From Sphingobacteriales bacterium (GTDB lineage: Bacteria > Bacteroidota > Bacteroidia > Sphingobacteriales > Sphingobacteriaceae), in assembly GCA_014763615.1 (NCBI GenBank), contig JACXVB010000018.1, positions 1 to 50,157 on the forward strand: DNA of 50,157 nt, read 5' to 3'. Position 1 is the stretch's first letter; each line of letters begins with the position of its first letter. The position numbers and the translations under genes were made by a program. This document shows positions 37,751 to 46,160 of the stretch, piece after piece. The notes beneath the pieces were generated by a model. It ran no database searches, was not told the origin of the DNA, and saw only the letters and a program-made list of their open reading frames with translations.

Positions 37751-39388
37751 ATGTATAACGCTAAATCTCAATTCTTAAAATACTTTTTTGTGGTAGTTAT
37801 TGCTACTGTTTTTGGTGTTATTGTAGGGGCAGCTTATCAACAAAGTATCCTTGATTTTCAAGACTCAAATTTTTCTTCTTTTTCCCTTCAAGGTCAATCC
37901 AAATTAGATAAGATTTTAAAGATTGTAAAGAATAATTATGTCGATTCTGTGAATACTGATTCACTTCAAGAGTTGGCCATTGCTGATATTTTAAACAGCT
38001 TAGATCCACATTCAGTTTACTTACCACCTCAAGCGGCTGAAAATCAAAACGAAATGTTAGAAGGTAATTTTGATGGGATAGGTATTGAATATTATGTGCT
38101 CAACGATACACTTTTTGTAACGCATGTTCGCCCTGATGGACCTTCTTTTAAAGCAGGATTATGGAGAGGAGATAAGATTATTGCGGTGAATGGAGAAGTA
38201 ATGAATGGCAATGCTTTGCTTACCAATAACATCATCAACAAATTGAGAGGAAAGCGAGGCTCTAAAGTTGAAGTTTCTGTGATCAGAAAAGGTTTGTTGA
38301 GTCCTAAAAAATTTGATATCGTGAGAGATAGGATTATGGTGAGTAGTATTGATGCTGCTTTTTTGATTAAAGAGGATATTGGCTTCATCAAAATCAGCAA
38401 GTTTGGTGCAAATACCGATGAAGATTTTAGCGAAGCCTTAGACAAGCTACAGCAAAAAGGGATGAAAAGCCTGATTTTAGATTTAAGAGGTAATGGAGGA
38501 GGATATTTAAGTGCAGCTACGGCCATTGCTGATCAGTTTTTGCCAGATGGTAAATTGATAGTTTATACCCAAGGTTTACACGAGCCCAGAACAGAATATA
38601 AAGCCTCCGCCGATGGAACTTTTGAAAAGGGAAAGTTGGTGGTTTTGATAGATGAAGGTACAGCTTCTGCCAGTGAAATTGTAACTGGAGCTTTGCAAGA
38701 TTTAGATCGAGCTACCATTGTTGGCCGTCGTTCTTTTGGTAAAGGCTTGGTGCAAGAACAATTTGGTTTTGGAGATGGCTCTGCCATGAATCTTACCATC
38801 GCTCGTTATTACACACCCGCCGGAAGATCTATTCAAAAATCTTATAAGGGTGGTTTTGATGCTTACAGAGACGAAATTAATCATCGGTATGAGCATGGCG
38901 ATTATCTTTCTTTAGATAGCGCATTAAATGATAGTGTTTTTGCCTATCATGAAAAAGTGTATAGAACTAGCAAAGGAAGACCAGTTTTTGCCGGAGGTGG
39001 CATCATGCCAGATATTTTTGTGCCGCTGGATACGGCAAACATTACTCCTTTTTTTGAAAAAGTAGCGCAAAATTCATGTATCCCAGATTTTGTTTATGGA
39101 AAGTTGATTAATGAGCCTCATTTGAGTCAATATAAAACCGCGGAAGATTTTGCAGAACACTATCATTTGTCTGAGTCTGACTTTCAAGCTTTTGTAAAAT
39201 TTTGTAAAACTAAAGGAATCAAACAGCTTGATTATAAAGAAATTAAGATTTCAAAACCATTGATTAGGAATGAAATAGAAGCTTTGCTAGGAAGATTTTA
39301 TTTTGAGGAAGAAGGCTTTTACAGGATTTCTAATCAGCAAGATGATTTTGTGAAGAAAGCCTTGAAAGAATTACGAAACCCAGCTTAG
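37751..39388 (+). CDS. S41-family C-terminal processing peptidase
   Basis: It is a periplasmic, membrane-anchored protease of the CtpA/Prc type. An uncleaved-looking hydrophobic anchor spans about residues 10-30. A PDZ domain (about 95-180, with FDGIGIEYYVLNDTLFVTHV) presents substrate C-termini. The S41 core shows LILDLRGNGGGYLSAA (about 239-254) and the catalytic serine-lysine pair in GTASASEIV and GRRSFGKGLVQEQF (about 307-340). Length 545 includes an extra C-terminal domain. It ends at a two-way terminator. Confidence 0.95.
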   Translation: MYNAKSQFLKYFFVVVIATVFGVIVGAAYQQSILDFQDSNFSSFSLQGQSKLDKILKIVKNNYVDSVNTDSLQELAIADILNSLDPHSVYLPPQAAENQNEMLEGNFDGIGIEYYVLNDTLFVTHVRPDGPSFKAGLWRGDKIIAVNGEVMNGNALLTNNIINKLRGKRGSKVEVSVIRKGLLSPKKFDIVRDRIMVSSIDAAFLIKEDIGFIKISKFGANTDEDFSEALDKLQQKGMKSLILDLRGNGGGYLSAATAIADQFLPDGKLIVYTQGLHEPRTEYKASADGTFEKGKLVVLIDEGTASASEIVTGALQDLDRATIVGRRSFGKGLVQEQFGFGDGSAMNLTIARYYTPAGRSIQKSYKGGFDAYRDEINHRYEHGDYLSLDSALNDSVFAYHEKVYRTSKGRPVFAGGGIMPDIFVPLDTANITPFFEKVAQNSCIPDFVYGKLINEPHLSQYKTAEDFAEHYHLSESDFQAFVKFCKTKGIKQLDYKEIKISKPLIRNEIEALLGRFYFEEEGFYRISNQQDDFVKKALKELRNPA

Positions 39389-39405
39389 GAACTGGGTTTT
39401 GTAAT
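39370..39405. terminator. Terminator overlapping the end of the S41 peptidase gene
   Basis: A 14-bp stem, 39370-39383 with 39392-39405 (core AAACCCAG/CTGGGTTT, one G-U pair), has an 8-nt loop that contains the TAG stop codon region. It sits between converging genes and can serve both. Confidence 0.8.
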
Positions 39406-39415
39406 TCTAATCTGG

Positions 39416-39640
39416 TTATTTTTTGGTGCTATCCATAGCTAAGCTATCTTTCTTCACCGAATCTACACTTACCGAATCTGCTAAAGCAGCATTTAATAAA
39501 GAATCGGCAGCAGCCTTATTTAAAGAATCAATTTCTTTTTCGCTCTTCTTTTCGTTGTTGCTGCAAGCCGTGAAGCTGAGCGCTAATCCTAACGCTAAAA
39601 ATGGGAGGTATCTTATCATAAATTGGATTTTATTAATCAA
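39416..39640 (-). CDS. Small serine/aspartate/lysine-rich lipoprotein
   Basis: The lipobox FTAC (cysteine at residue 26) follows a clear signal segment. The mature 49 residues are nearly all Ser, Asp, Lys, Ala and Asn, with a loose DSVKKDSLAMDS repeat, and look disordered. The start may be Met8 (39619), which gives a more usual signal peptide length. It lies 6 nt downstream of der on the same strand. Function is unknown. Confidence 0.7.
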   Translation of the reverse strand: MINKIQFMIRYLPFLALGLALSFTACSNNEKKSEKEIDSLNKAAADSLLNAALADSVSVDSVKKDSLAMDSTKK

Positions 39641-39645
39641 TAATT

Positions 39646-40947
39646 CTATTTCTGTCTGAAAAATATTTGTAACGGAACGCCTTCAAAATCAAAATGCTCT
39701 CTCAATTTATTCTCAACAAATCGCTTATAAGGCTCTTTGATGTATTGAGGTAAATTGCAAAAGAAAGCAAACATAGGGGAAGACGCATTAATTTGTGTGA
39801 TGTATTTGATTTTAATGTGTTTCCCTTTGGTAGCTGGCGGTGGCGTATTTTCTATAATGGGCAATAAAATATCATTTAACTTAGAAGTCGGTATTTTTTT
39901 GGTTTTATTTTCATACACCTTTGCTGCTGCCTCTATTGTTTTAAAAATTCTTTGCTTTTCTGTTACTGAGGTAAAAACTATCGGAACATCTACAAATGGC
40001 GCAATTTTCTCTTTAATTTTTTGCTCAAACTCTTTAACAGTTTTATGGTCTTTTTCAATCAAATCCCATTTATTCACCACTAAAACTATCCCTTTCTTAT
40101 TCTTTTCGGCCAGGTGGAAAATATTGATGTCTTGAGATTCTATCCCGTCAACGGCATCAATCATTAAAATAATCACATCTGCTTCTTCTAATGCTTTGAT
40201 GGTTCGCATTACCGAGTAAAACTCGATGTTTTCTCTTACTTTGGTTTTCTTACGCAATCCAGCGGTATCAATCAGCATAAACTCATGCCCAAACTGATTA
40301 TAATGGATATGGATGGAATCTCTAGTAGTACCCGCAACGTTAGTAACGATATTTCTTTCTTTTCCGATTAAAGCGTTAATCATGGATGATTTGCCCACAT
40401 TTGGCCGACCAACAATGGCGTATTTAGGTAAAGAATTTTCATCTTCTGCTTCGTTCTCGAAATGCTTAATCACCTCGTCTAATAAATCCCCAGTTCCTGA
40501 TCCACTCATAGATGAAATACAATGAATTTCTCCTAAACCGAAACTATAAAACTCGGTAGCATCAGATTGTAATTGATGATTATCCACTTTGTTTACAGCA
40601 ACAAAGACCGGTTTTTTACTGCGTCTTAGAATCTGAGCGATGTCATCATCTAAATCTGTAATACCAGTAGTTACATCCACCATAAAAACAATGACAGTGG
40701 CTTCTTCTATCGCAATGTGCACTTGCTCTCTGATAGCCGCTTCAAAAACATCTTCAGAGTTGGCTACATATCCGCCAGTATCAATTACAGTAAATTTCTT
40801 GTCTGTCCATTCTGCAAGCCCATAATGTCTATCGCGGGTTACACCGCTTTGGTCATCAACAATGGCTTTTCTGCTTTCCGTTAAACGGTTGTAGAGGGTA
40901 GATTTTCCTACGTTCGGTCTCCCGACGATCGCTAATATATTGCTCAT
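39646..40947 (-). CDS. der: Ribosome-assembly GTPase Der (EngA)
   Basis: Der has two GTPase domains in tandem and acts in 50S subunit maturation. Domain 1 shows [14 protein letters not shown] (about 7-20), DTGG and NKVD. Domain 2 shows [16 protein letters not shown] (about 181-196), DTAGLRKK and NKWDL. A KH-like C-terminal domain finishes the protein (about 355-433). Length is 433. Its promoter contains an exact TACCTTTG and a 16-bp palindrome overlaps the leader. era lies just upstream, on the same strand. Confidence 0.97.
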   Translation of the reverse strand: MSNILAIVGRPNVGKSTLYNRLTESRKAIVDDQSGVTRDRHYGLAEWTDKKFTVIDTGGYVANSEDVFEAAIREQVHIAIEEATVIVFMVDVTTGITDLDDDIAQILRRSKKPVFVAVNKVDNHQLQSDATEFYSFGLGEIHCISSMSGSGTGDLLDEVIKHFENEAEDENSLPKYAIVGRPNVGKSSMINALIGKERNIVTNVAGTTRDSIHIHYNQFGHEFMLIDTAGLRKKTKVRENIEFYSVMRTIKALEEADVIILMIDAVDGIESQDINIFHLAEKNKKGIVLVVNKWDLIEKDHKTVKEFEQKIKEKIAPFVDVPIVFTSVTEKQRIFKTIEAAAKVYENKTKKIPTSKLNDILLPIIENTPPPATKGKHIKIKYITQINASSPMFAFFCNLPQYIKEPYKRFVENKLREHFDFEGVPLQIFFRQK

Positions 40948-40964
40948 AATGTATTCCCAGCCTT

Positions 40965-40980
40965 ATCATGCCGGCATGAT
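40965..40980. repeat. 16-bp perfect palindrome in the der leader
   Basis: ATCATGCCGGCATGAT is a perfect palindrome in the short untranslated region of der, near the expected transcription start. It may be an operator or a dsDNA-binding target; as RNA it would form a loopless stem at best. Confidence 0.6.
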
Positions 40981-40987
40981 TTTTTTG

Positions 40988-40995
40988 CAAAGGTA
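40988..40995 (-). promoter_or_regulatory. Promoter -7 element of der
   Basis: Read on the minus strand the bases are TACCTTTG, an exact TAnnTTTG. Transcription would start near 40981, at the edge of the palindrome. A -33 TTG is not evident at the usual distance. Confidence 0.45.
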
Positions 40996-41041
40996 GTTAA
41001 ATTACTTGGTAATCAGCTTAAAGTGTTATTTTATCAATCCT

Positions 41042-41920
41042 TTACTCGCTATAACCGAAACTCTTTAAGTAATTTTCTCGGTTTCTCCAGTCGGGGATTA
41101 CCTTCACAAACATTTCTAAAAAGACCTTTTTTTGTAAAAACTCTTCCATATCCTGACGAGCATAAGTGCCTACCTTCTTTAGCATCACACCGCCCGTACC
41201 AATTAAGATATTTTTTTGTGATTCTCGCTCTACCACAATTTCTGCAGAGATTTTAATGATGTCTTTAGCTTCTTTAAAGGCAGTAATAATCACTTCTGTG
41301 CTGTATGGTATTTCTTTTTTGTAGAATTTGAAGATTTTCTCCCTAATCATCTCCGAAACAAAAAAGCGCTCTGATTTATCGGTGAGTTCATCTTTTTCAT
41401 AATAGGGTGGATGAACAGGTAAATTTTCAATAATGAAACTTAAAACGGGTTCTAAATTGTATTGATGAAGTGCGGAAATACCAACTATACCATGCGGATT
41501 AAGCTTCTCTTTCCAATAGTTTATTTTTTCTTCAATGGCTTCGTTGGTAGATTCATCAATCTTGTTGATGACCACTAAAATTTTTGCAGTAGTGTTTTGC
41601 AGTTTCTCTAATACATCTTCCTCGTCCTGCTTTTCATTGATATCAGTAACGAAAATTAAAATATCGGCATCTACCAAAGCATCATTTACAAAATGCATCA
41701 TATTTTCCTGCAATTTGTAGTTGGGTTTGATGATTCCAGGCGTATCTGAGAAAACAATTTGGTAATTTTCATCATTCACAATGCCTAAAATACGGTGACG
41801 CGTAGTTTGAGCTTTTGGGGTAATGATAGCCATTCTTTCTCCAACTAACTGATTCATAAGGGTTGATTTCCCCGCATTTGGTTTCCCGATGATGCTTACA
41901 AAACCTGCTTGATGTGTCAT
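41042..41920 (-). CDS. era: Ribosome-assembly GTPase Era
   Basis: Era binds the 3' end of 16S rRNA and GTP during 30S maturation. G1 is GKPNAGKSTLMNQL (about residues 12-25), G3 DTPGI, G4 NKID. A C-terminal KH domain includes EIVVERESQKNILIGTGG. The frame is open further upstream to 42052, but the added 44 residues look like translated promoter DNA, so I chose the ATG at 41920 (MTHQAGFVSII), giving 292 residues as in the family. Confidence 0.95.
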   Translation of the reverse strand: MTHQAGFVSIIGKPNAGKSTLMNQLVGERMAIITPKAQTTRHRILGIVNDENYQIVFSDTPGIIKPNYKLQENMMHFVNDALVDADILIFVTDINEKQDEEDVLEKLQNTTAKILVVINKIDESTNEAIEEKINYWKEKLNPHGIVGISALHQYNLEPVLSFIIENLPVHPPYYEKDELTDKSERFFVSEMIREKIFKFYKKEIPYSTEVIITAFKEAKDIIKISAEIVVERESQKNILIGTGGVMLKKVGTYARQDMEEFLQKKVFLEMFVKVIPDWRNRENYLKSFGYSE

Positions 41921-41940
41921 TAATTTTTTTTTAAAAATTA

Positions 41941-41972
41941 TTTGGAGTACAAAGAAACGAATTATATCTTTG
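41941..41972 (+). promoter_or_regulatory. Promoter of the tRNA operon
   Basis: TTTG at 41941-41944 and TATCTTTG at 41965-41972 are 20 nt apart, an ideal Bacteroidota promoter. The first tRNA starts 95 nt further on. It lies within the upstream region of era, which reads the other way. Confidence 0.75.
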
Positions 41973-42067
41973 CAGTCCAATTCGGAGATATGAATTATTT
42001 CTGAATTAGAAAAAAGCAAAAATGATTGTTTTTTGCTCAAAATTGAAATCAAAATTTAACAATATAG

Positions 42068-42143
<76 letters not shown>

Positions 42144-42173
42144 AAAGTGAAGTTGAGAGACACTTTACATCAT

Positions 42174-42245
42174 GGCCCGTTCGTCTAGGGGTTAGGACGC
42201 CAGATTTTCATTCTGGAAACAGGGGTTCGATTCCCCTACGGGCTA
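42174..42245 (+). tRNA. tRNA-Glu (TTC)
   Basis: The acceptor GGCCCGT pairs with ACGGGCT (ending in a G-U pair). D arm GTCT/GGAC, anticodon arm CCAGA-TTTTCAT-TCTGG with anticodon TTC, and T arm AGGGG/CCCCT are all sound. CCA is not encoded. The gene ends at the discriminator A, 72 nt. Its 3' half is the likely integration target of the element that follows. Confidence 0.95.
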
Positions 42246-42270
42246 CTTAGAACAATATCAAAAAGCATTA

Positions 42271-42306
42271 AAACCCTGTAAATCAAATGATTTCAGGGTT
42301 TTTTGT
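42271..42306 (+). terminator. Terminator of the tRNA operon
   Basis: AAACCCTG (42271-42278) pairs with CAGGGTTT (42294-42301), and the inner AAATCA/TGATTT extends the stem. A run of T follows at 42299-42304. Confidence 0.9.
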
Positions 42307-42344
42307 TTTAATCAAATCCCCAAAATATTCACTTTTCCACCAAA

Positions 42345-42398
42345 TTCTGGTGAGTAATTGGTGAGTACCTGTTCGGTCAATAAAAGTACTCACCAGAA
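42345..42398. repeat. GGTGAGTA repeats between tRNA-Glu and the integrase
   Basis: TTCTGGTGAGTA (42345-42356) and TGGTGAGTA (42359-42367) are direct copies; TACTCACCAGAA (42387-42398) is the exact 12-bp inverse of the first. The position between a tRNA target and its integrase gene suits recombinase or excisionase binding sites. Confidence 0.7.
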
Positions 42399-42443
42399 GT
42401 GATATAATAAATTGATTTTCAATTAGTTTACTCAATAAACATC

Positions 42444-42474
42444 TTGATTAAAATTAGCTGCAAATGTATATTTG
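42444..42474 (+). promoter_or_regulatory. Promoter of the integrase gene
   Basis: TTG (42444-42446) and TATATTTG (42467-42474) are 20 nt apart, a full-consensus promoter. The integrase ATG is 23 nt downstream. Confidence 0.68.
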
Positions 42475-42496
42475 TTAACCTATAAATCAAGTCAAC

Positions 42497-43720
42497 ATGC
42501 TTACAAGTTTTCATGTGCTTTTCTACCTTAAGAAGCCAAAATCTTATTTATCTGGTCCAATGCCCATCTATCTAAGAATAAGTGTAGATGGTAAAAGATC
42601 GGAAATATCTGTCGGACGTACCTGTATTCCTACTTCATGGAATACTCAAAGCGGAAGGTGCAAGGGCAACAAGGAAGATATTAAACTTCTAAATGCTTAT
42701 TTAGAGAGCTTACAAACAAAGCTAAATATAGCTCATCAAATGCTTGTAGAATCTGGAAAGGAAATTACCGTTGAAGCTTTAAGAAATGCCATAGCCGGTA
42801 AGAGAGAAAGAGGTAAGATGCTTTTGGAGATATTTAAGGAGCATAACGAAAAAGTTGAAACCTTACTAGGCAATGGTTTTGAATCCAATACTTTGAAAGG
42901 ATATCGGACGACTATCAAACATTTACATTCCTTTATTCATGATTATTATGAAACAGAAGATATCCCTATCCTCAAGTTAAATCATGAATTTATAGTGGAA
43001 TTTGAATACTACCTACGTAGTACTTTTAAGATTAGTGCCATTTCAGCAGCAAAGTATATCAAGAATCTTAAAAAAATCGTCAATAGTTGTCTCGCACACG
43101 ATTGGATATCCAAAAATCCTTTTGCGAATTATAAGTCCAAAGCAAAACCTGTTGAACGTATTTATTTAACCCAAGATGAGCTGAATGCTATTGATCAAAA
43201 GAAATTTACAATTGAAAGATTAGCTCAGGTGAAGGATGTCTTTTTGTTTTGTTGTTACACAGGGTTAGCTTATGCAGATGTCAAAAAATTAAAAAGAGAA
43301 GAAATTGGGGTAGGGGTAGATGGTGGGGTTTGGATTTTCGCCAAGAGGAAGAAAACAGCCACCTCTTCAAGAATACCTTTATTAGGTAAAGCAGTAGAAA
43401 TTCTGGATAAATACAAACATCATCCTCACTGTGAGGTAGAAGACACGCTGTTACCCGTATTGAGTAATCAAAAGATGAATGCTTATTTGAAGGAGATCGC
43501 TGATGTTTGTGGTATTACCAAAACATTAACTTTCCATATTGCCAGACATACATTCGCTACTACTGTTACACTTAGTAATGGAGTCCCAATAGAGACAGTT
43601 TCTAAAATGTTGGGTCATACGAATCTCAAAACTACCCAGCATTATGCAAAAATTCTGGATACTAAGGTGAGTAAGGATATGTCAGTATTGAAGAAGAAGT
43701 TTTCTATAAAGAGAAGGTGA
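42497..43720 (+). CDS. Tyrosine-family site-specific integrase
   Basis: It cuts and rejoins DNA to integrate or excise a mobile element. An N-terminal arm-binding-like domain (about 1-95) and SAM-like domain (about 105-210) lead to the catalytic domain. Catalytic residues seen are K286 region (KRKKTATSSRIPL), H347, R350, H374 and the nucleophile Y383 in TTQHYAKI. Where most families have the first arginine, the sequence has A258 in TGLAYADVKKL; such changes occur in Bacteroidota recombinases. Length is 407. It lies 252 bp past tRNA-Glu. Confidence 0.95.
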   Translation: MLTSFHVLFYLKKPKSYLSGPMPIYLRISVDGKRSEISVGRTCIPTSWNTQSGRCKGNKEDIKLLNAYLESLQTKLNIAHQMLVESGKEITVEALRNAIAGKRERGKMLLEIFKEHNEKVETLLGNGFESNTLKGYRTTIKHLHSFIHDYYETEDIPILKLNHEFIVEFEYYLRSTFKISAISAAKYIKNLKKIVNSCLAHDWISKNPFANYKSKAKPVERIYLTQDELNAIDQKKFTIERLAQVKDVFLFCCYTGLAYADVKKLKREEIGVGVDGGVWIFAKRKKTATSSRIPLLGKAVEILDKYKHHPHCEVEDTLLPVLSNQKMNAYLKEIADVCGITKTLTFHIARHTFATTVTLSNGVPIETVSKMLGHTNLKTTQHYAKILDTKVSKDMSVLKKKFSIKRR

Positions 43721-43798
43721 TAGCTAGACGAGGAAGTAAGCTTTTTGAACAGCTTATCAATGCTTTAAGCGGCTCAAGATAAATGACGATAGCTGAGG

Positions 43799-44755
43799 CT
43801 AGAGTTGTTCTAAATAAATCTTAATGTTTGATAGAATCTCATCCAAATCTGGTTGACCTTTGTAATATAAAGTCCTAGTTTTATGATATCGGTTTTTAAA
43901 GCTACTCCTTATTTTTTCATCCTCAAGGAGAAAGGCTGGATTTTCTTTAAGTGGAACTTGCAGATCAGAGGTAGGAAATCTTTTCTTTTTATGGGCAAGA
44001 TATTCATCACTCCCAATAAACTCTTGGACTTCTGGATGAGCCAGAAGTGAAGCGATATCATAATATTGCCGCATAAAGTTAACACCTTCATCGCCAGATT
44101 CCTGCTCCTTTCGGAATTTAGTAGCAACGGTTTGTAGCTTTTCGACGAGCGTATATCCAGGATGATAACAATGGAGGTCAATTGCTCGATTATCTAAAAT
44201 GCTCACCGCGTTATTTAAAGCACTATCATATGCCCAAGAGCTGATGGTTATGGGTGTATTAGGGGTGACATTATCGAAGCCTGCTTCAAGCAGAACACCT
44301 TCTTTAATGCCATCGACTATATCAAAATAAGTTTCGTAAAATAGACGTATTCCACCACTATTATATGTTTGTTCATTATCAAAAGCGATATCTCTTTCAG
44401 TCTTTATGATCCCATCAATATGGATGTTTTCAGCTAGCCAATCATAAAAGCTCTTTTTGGCAACTATATTCCTTGATTTATTATTGTTAGGGTTTTCATT
44501 GATATTGAATTCGGCAGGAGGTTTGATGAAAATATCAATATCCTCTGAAAAACGATTAATGATTTTAAACCCTTTGGATAAAGAAGTACCGCCTTTAAGT
44601 TGATAAGTAAATCCTTGCCTTTGTAAGCCAAATAAGATATGCATGATCCAATAGTCTTTTTCTACAAGACCAGGATCAATAGACTGCTCCTCCGCTATAA
44701 TTCTTATTAATTCCGGAAATTCTTTATGCCGATGTAGGTAGTCAATGTTAGCCAT
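43799..44755 (-). CDS. AbiEii/AbiGii-type nucleotidyltransferase toxin
   Basis: The family toxins are nucleotidyltransferases; characterised members modify tRNA or other RNA and stop growth during phage infection. The core G55-G56-T57-S58 followed by D72-x-D74 (SEDIDIFI) is the expected metal-binding site. A further conserved region EKDYWIMHI lies near residue 32. Length is 318. It follows the antitoxin gene by 7 nt, the usual type IV toxin-antitoxin order. The target of this member is unknown. Confidence 0.88.
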   Translation of the reverse strand: MANIDYLHRHKEFPELIRIIAEEQSIDPGLVEKDYWIMHILFGLQRQGFTYQLKGGTSLSKGFKIINRFSEDIDIFIKPPAEFNINENPNNNKSRNIVAKKSFYDWLAENIHIDGIIKTERDIAFDNEQTYNSGGIRLFYETYFDIVDGIKEGVLLEAGFDNVTPNTPITISSWAYDSALNNAVSILDNRAIDLHCYHPGYTLVEKLQTVATKFRKEQESGDEGVNFMRQYYDIASLLAHPEVQEFIGSDEYLAHKKKRFPTSDLQVPLKENPAFLLEDEKIRSSFKNRYHKTRTLYYKGQPDLDEILSNIKIYLEQL

Positions 44756-44762
44756 AATAGGG

Positions 44763-45344
44763 TTACTCTAAAACCGATTTAAGGACTTTTTTGGTCTTCA
44801 CATTTCCATAATTTTTAAGCGCTTTTTTTAACTTCCCAGAGTCCATCGTAGCGGCTTTTTTCATTACATTTTTAAGTACACTGTTTGTATCTTCACCTAA
44901 CTGAAATAGGTTATTTACCAGATCTACTATGAGGAATTCCTCACTAAGCTTATTGGGAAAATGAGGTTTGATTTGAAAATGAAAAGTTCGACCACCAAGC
45001 TTAAATTCGCCATGTCTTTTATGGTTATAAACCACTCGTTTATTATAAAGTTGAGTGGTTCCTACACCCAAACGATTGTAGGCATTCGGAGAGGTAACCA
45101 AAAAGCGATCATCATTGAGAAATTTGCTGATCAGCTTTTCCTCCTCTGGAGGTACTGACCCAAATACAGATTTTTTAGGATAAAAATAGACTCCTTGAGA
45201 GAGTTTTTTTAGCGTACCCTCTTCGACAAGCTCGTTTAAATGACGATCTATTGAGCTTGACCACTCTAACAAATCACCTCTTCGATAAACCTGACCTGGT
45301 TTGAGATGACTTTTTAATTCCCGTACCCTAGATATTTTCATCAT
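44763..45344 (-). CDS. AbiEi-type (DUF6088-like) antitoxin
   Basis: An N-terminal winged-helix region (about 1-60, with YRRGDLLEWSSSIDRHLNEL) is followed by a transcription-repressor-like C-terminal domain. This layout matches AbiEi antitoxins, which bind their own promoter and neutralise without direct toxin contact. Length is 193. A palindrome TTTGTACAAA overlapping the promoter fits autorepression. The second codon is also ATG, so the start may be 45341. Confidence 0.82.
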   Translation of the reverse strand: MMKISRVRELKSHLKPGQVYRRGDLLEWSSSIDRHLNELVEEGTLKKLSQGVYFYPKKSVFGSVPPEEEKLISKFLNDDRFLVTSPNAYNRLGVGTTQLYNKRVVYNHKRHGEFKLGGRTFHFQIKPHFPNKLSEEFLIVDLVNNLFQLGEDTNSVLKNVMKKAATMDSGKLKKALKNYGNVKTKKVLKSVLE

Positions 45345-45346
45345 TT

Positions 45347-45386
45347 TTTGTACAAATGTAAAATATTTTATTTAAAATTCATGCAA
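45347..45386 (-). promoter_or_regulatory. Promoter and operator of the AbiE pair
   Basis: On the minus strand TACATTTG (plus 45353-45360) fits TAnnTTTG, with TTG 23 nt upstream (plus 45384-45386). The 10-bp palindrome TTTGTACAAA (45347-45356) overlaps the -7 box. The leader would be only a few bases long. Confidence 0.5.
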
Positions 45387-45488
45387 AATTTTTATTTAAC
45401 TTATTGTTTAACAATTAATAATGACGTTAAATAAATTAATCATAAATCTTTTGAAGTCTTTTAGTATGCTGTAGTCATTGAGAATGCA

Positions 45489-45959
45489 CTACACCACCCC
45501 TTCATCCGCAAGGGAACAATACCCTTCAGAAGTTACTATTACATGATCCAGAACAACAATATCTAATAACTCTCCTCCAGCTTTTATTTTTCTAGTGAGT
45601 TGAATATCTGCCTGACTTGGTCTTAAGTTACCTGAAGGATGGTTATGAGCAAGAATAATTGATGAGGCACAAGCTTTCAAAGCACTGGCAAAAATCAGTT
45701 TTGGATCAGCGACAGTTCCTGTAATTCCACCACTAGAAATTTGAATAATTCCTAAAACTTTATTAGCCCTACTCATGAGCACTACTTTGAACTGCTCTAA
45801 CAAATCTATCTTGCTTTCATCCCAATTCTGTTTGAGGATTTGATAAGCATCATTTGAGGATTTTATAGATGGTCTTTCTGAAGCTTTACATTTTGGAACA
45901 TAGCTGAGACTGATTTCTGCAACTTGATTGAGATTGAGGGGTTGATTGAGCATTTCCAT
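45489..45959 (-). CDS. Short RadC-family JAB-domain protein
   Basis: It has the MPN/JAB metalloprotease-like site: H105-N-H107, then D118 after ten residues (HNHPSGNLRPSQAD). The N-terminal helix-hairpin part of full RadC is missing, leaving 156 residues, as often seen in mobile elements. Despite the name, a DNA repair role for RadC is not established. Met3 (45953) is another possible start. It is flanked by AbiE and an accessory gene block. Confidence 0.9.
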   Translation of the reverse strand: MEMLNQPLNLNQVAEISLSYVPKCKASERPSIKSSNDAYQILKQNWDESKIDLLEQFKVVLMSRANKVLGIIQISSGGITGTVADPKLIFASALKACASSIILAHNHPSGNLRPSQADIQLTRKIKAGGELLDIVVLDHVIVTSEGYCSLADEGVV

Positions 45960-45983
45960 AATATTGATTTTAATGAATTAATT

Positions 45984-46133
45984 ATGGTGCTCTACCCGGT
46001 AATCGGAGGCATAAAGGGCAAAGTGGAGATCCCAAAAATGTGGAGGCTCACGATGGAATCGGGATACCCATTTTTTGGATACTACTTTGGCGCAGCGAAC
46101 CCTATGCTGATGATTGGCGACTTTTGCTTTTAA
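45984..46133 (+). CDS. Possible small protein of the accessory region
   Basis: A 49-residue frame, aromatic and glycine-rich (PKMWRLTMESGYPFFGYYFG), reads well from ATG 45984 to TAA 46131-46133, opposite in direction to both neighbours. Its composition looks more protein-like than the usual shadow frames. I do not recognise it. It may be a real small gene or a fragment of one from the mobile element. Confidence 0.3.
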   Translation: MVLYPVIGGIKGKVEIPKMWRLTMESGYPFFGYYFGAANPMLMIGDFCF

Positions 46134-46160
46134 TTAATGAAATGTCAATGTGATAAATGC

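Noticed and set aside
41921..42052. 44-residue N-terminal extension of Era
   Set aside because: The core begins with MTHQAGFVSII; the upstream part covers the promoter region of the divergent tRNA operon.
43737..43756. TAAGCT/AGCTTA hairpin as the integrase terminator
   Set aside because: The stem is only 6 bp and has no T-run after it.
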